Below, piece by piece: positions 62,548 to 64,000 of a DNA stretch of 64,000 nucleotides (position 1 is the stretch's first letter; every line of letters begins with the position of its first letter). The position numbers and the translations under genes were made by a program. Source of the stretch: Collinsella sp. TM09-10AT (lineage in GTDB: Bacteria > Actinomycetota > Coriobacteriia > Coriobacteriales > Coriobacteriaceae). The stretch spans positions 1 through 64,000 of the forward strand of contig NZ_QSOP01000009.1 of assembly GCF_003436275.1 (NCBI RefSeq), written 5' to 3'. The notes beneath the pieces were generated by a model, which was not told where the DNA came from, ran no database searches, and saw nothing but the letters and a program-made list of their open reading frames with translations.

Positions 62548-62931
62548 GTTTTTTAGTTCGGCCGAGTAGAGCAGCTTGTTGTAGGCGTAGCCCAGCGCGT
62601 CGTCGTCCTGCGTGCCGTCGTCCTCGGTCACGGCCTCCATGAGGCTCGCGTACTGCTCGTCGCCGAGGAGGAAGCGGAACGCCCCGTCGAGCTCCTCGGT
62701 CGTGCGGTCCTCCTTGTTCATGGCGTCGATGAAGCGGCGGTCGTGCGCGCGCTTGACGGGGATGCTCATGGCGATGCCGAGCACGGTCAGCTCGGCGCGG
62801 CGGCCGCGCTTCTGCTCGATGAGCTTCGCCTTGTCGGCCGCCGTCTGCGCGGCGGCGGTCGTGAAGCCGAGGACCTTGGCGTATGCCTCGAGCTCGCCCT
62901 CGTCCATCATTGCCAGGTAGTCCTTGTTCAT
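62542..62931 (-). CDS. Tail assembly chaperone (gpG-like)
   Basis: A 129-residue protein with a helical LAMMDEGELEAYAKVLGF, RAELTVLGIAMSIPVKRAHD and an acidic C-terminus ending ELKNF. It lies between the major tail protein and the tape measure, the normal place for the chaperone. A AAA AAC at 62554-62548, directly before its stop, is a classic -1 slippery site. GGGAGGAAAG precedes the ATG. Confidence 0.85.
   Translation of the reverse strand: MNKDYLAMMDEGELEAYAKVLGFTTAAAQTAADKAKLIEQKRGRRAELTVLGIAMSIPVKRAHDRRFIDAMNKEDRTTEELDGAFRFLLGDEQYASLMEAVTEDDGTQDDDALGYAYNKLLYSAELKNF
62548..62554 (-). promoter_or_regulatory. Programmed -1 frameshift site A AAA AAC
   Basis: In the zero frame it reads CTA AAA AAC TTC TAG. 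The heptamer is in the correct phase (X XXY YYZ), and the -1 frame is open for 125 codons to 62174. The stop lies 3 bases downstream of the slippery site. Confidence 0.85.
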
Positions 62932-62994
62932 CTTTCCTCCCAGATAAAGGGCCGCCCCGGCAAAACCGGGGCGGCGTTCTCGTTACGGCCCTGT

Positions 62995-63627
62995 CTACGC
63001 GGCGGGCTTAGCGCGGTAGATGTCGAACAGCGGCTTGTCCGCGGTCTTGAGGACCGTGAAGGTGAAGCCGTACTGGACCAGTCCGCCGGGCTTGTGCTCG
63101 ACGTCGTCGCAGGAGTCGATGGAGACGCGCGGGATGACGGTGCGGCGCAGGTACCCCGTGTCCTCGAGCTCGTCGATGACGAGCGGGACGCGCACGTCGG
63201 AGTTGGCGACGGCCTTGATGTGGCTGAACGTTCCGTCCTCGTTCGTCTCGACGTTGTCGGCGCCGTAGCGCAGCTTGGCGACGGAGGAGCGGACGGACTC
63301 GATGAAGACCATCTTGTACTGGTGCTTCTCCTCGGAGACCTTGGTGAGCACGATGGACTGGTGCCAGCCCTTGAACTCGTTGACCGTCACGCCCTTGGAG
63401 GCCGTGAAGCCGTCGGGCGACAGGTCGCCCAGCGACACGAGGTCGGTGAGCGTGGAGATCTTGGCCACGGCGTCGGTGGGCAGCGCCGCACCCGCCTTGA
63501 AGCTCGTGTACACGCAGCCGCCCTCGACGGGTGAGCCGGTGGTTACGAGCGAGGGGTCGATGTCGGCCGCGGGGGTCGCGTCCTCTGACGCGAGGGCGAT
63601 CTTGGCCTCTTCGTTGTTGGATGCCAT
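62995..63627 (-). CDS. Major tail protein
   Basis: A 210-residue beta-rich protein with KIALASEDATPAAD, TDLVSLGDLSPDGFTASKG and VTVNEFKGWHQSIVLTKV. Position between the tail terminator and the chaperones, together with its size, identifies it as the tail tube protein. AGAAGGA lies upstream of the ATG. The family is not certain by motif alone. Confidence 0.8.
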   Translation of the reverse strand: MASNNEEAKIALASEDATPAADIDPSLVTTGSPVEGGCVYTSFKAGAALPTDAVAKISTLTDLVSLGDLSPDGFTASKGVTVNEFKGWHQSIVLTKVSEEKHQYKMVFIESVRSSVAKLRYGADNVETNEDGTFSHIKAVANSDVRVPLVIDELEDTGYLRRTVIPRVSIDSCDDVEHKPGGLVQYGFTFTVLKTADKPLFDIYRAKPAA

Positions 63628-63996
63628 TTATCCTTCTTTCGGTTGGTATGTCTTCAGTCGGTACAGCGCGTACCAGCGCGGGGACCGGGCGAGGTAGTCG
63701 TAGTCGGTCCGCATCTCGAGCTCCTCGCAGGCGCAGAAGCCCCGCGCGAACGGCAGGCGCGACATCGCGTCGCCCACGAGCTCGGCGAGCTCCTCGGCCC
63801 TGGCCTCTGTCGGGGCCCACATGATGACCTCGACCTGCGGCGAGTCCACGAGCGCGTCCTGCCGCGCGCCCCCGCACCGGCGGACCACCACGACGGTCCC
63901 CGGCCGTTCGGCGGGCAGGCCGACCTGAACGGGCACGCCGCCCAGGGCGGACTCGAGGATCGCCCTGAGCTCGCCCATCACGTTGAGTCTCGGCAC
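63628..63996 (-). CDS. Tail terminator/completion-like protein, may run past the window end
   Basis: A 122-residue protein with LRAILESALGGVPVQVGLPA, VVVVRRCGGARQD and SPQVEVIMWAPTEARAEELA, a plan typical of tail terminator or tail-completion proteins just ahead of the tail tube gene. The GTG at 63996 is 4 bases from the window end, so the true start and any upstream ribosome site cannot be seen; a GTG/ATG at VMGELRAIL is an alternative. Confidence 0.65.
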   Translation of the reverse strand: MPRLNVMGELRAILESALGGVPVQVGLPAERPGTVVVVRRCGGARQDALVDSPQVEVIMWAPTEARAEELAELVGDAMSRLPFARGFCACEELEMRTDYDYLARSPRWYALYRLKTYQPKEG

Positions 63997-64000
63997 GTTT

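Larger units (their letters stand above)
48599..64000. mobile_element. Prophage, late half (lysis, DGR, tail), incomplete at window end
   Basis: From the tRNA-Lys attachment site to the window end all genes are on the minus strand and form a siphovirus-like late block. From right to left they are tail terminator, major tail protein, tail chaperones with frameshift, a 1052-residue tape measure, tail and fibre genes, diversity-generating retroelement, XkdX, a coiled-coil membrane protein, holin and endolysin. Head, terminase, replication, integrase and repressor genes should be beyond 64 kb. Confidence 0.92.

Overview
The window looks like a chromosome segment of a gut Coriobacteriia member, most likely Collinsella or a close relative. 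The evidence is high-GC genes rich in Shine-Dalgarno sites with frequent GTG and TTG starts, a sufCBDSU operon divergent from an Rrf2 regulator, a NifU-like protein paired with a GGGtGRT protein, and several cell-surface proteins of actinobacterial type. The taxonomic call is inference from gene content.

Bases 1-21 kb hold a surface-polysaccharide locus. rmlB and rmlA (dTDP-sugar synthesis) flank a two-gene insertion of unknown role: a DUF4869-like protein and a P-loop ATPase. Two glycosyltransferase genes on the + strand (3.7-7.4 kb) converge on a long minus-strand operon. In transcription order this operon holds a Wzx-type flippase, capE/fnlA, capF/fnlB, a GT4, capG/fnlC, a WbuB-like GT4, a GT2 with a DUF2304 partner, and a large membrane protein. 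The three cap/fnl enzymes together make UDP-N-acetyl-L-fucosamine. Upstream lies a large secreted peptidoglycan hydrolase (amidase, three repeats of about 110 residues, then a glucosaminidase-like domain). A related repeat is fused to the DUF4422 glycosyltransferase of the same locus.

Bases 21-37 kb hold a second group: an acyltransferase, an AAA ATPase, five GT2-type glycosyltransferases plus a broken copy of one of them, a GlfT2-like transferase, an AAA-ATPase/nuclease-like protein, and a sortase-anchored protein with a lysozyme-like region. Bases 36.8-48.5 kb are housekeeping or stable genes: the Rrf2 regulator and suf operon, a RayT-like HUH protein, the NifU-like/GGGtGRT pair, a flavoprotein and a DinD-like protein.

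From 48.6 kb to the window end is the late half of a prophage integrated in a tRNA-Lys(CUU) gene, with only the 3' half of the tRNA present at this end. All phage genes are on the minus strand. From the window end they are a tail terminator, major tail protein, tail assembly chaperones with an A AAA AAC frameshift site, tape measure, tail and fibre genes, a diversity-generating retroelement, and a lysis cassette. Head, replication and integrase genes would lie beyond 64 kb.

The most notable system is the complete diversity-generating retroelement at 51.1-54.2 kb. It has a variable target protein, Avd, a 124-bp template repeat and a reverse transcriptase. Template and variable repeats differ at 8 positions, and every one is an adenine of the template on the coding strand. 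The RT gene carries a nine-G run near its 3' end that appears to decide which C-terminus is made. A stem-loop follows the variable repeat, as in the Bordetella phage system. A second oddity is an in-frame amber codon splitting a fibronectin-like tail protein.
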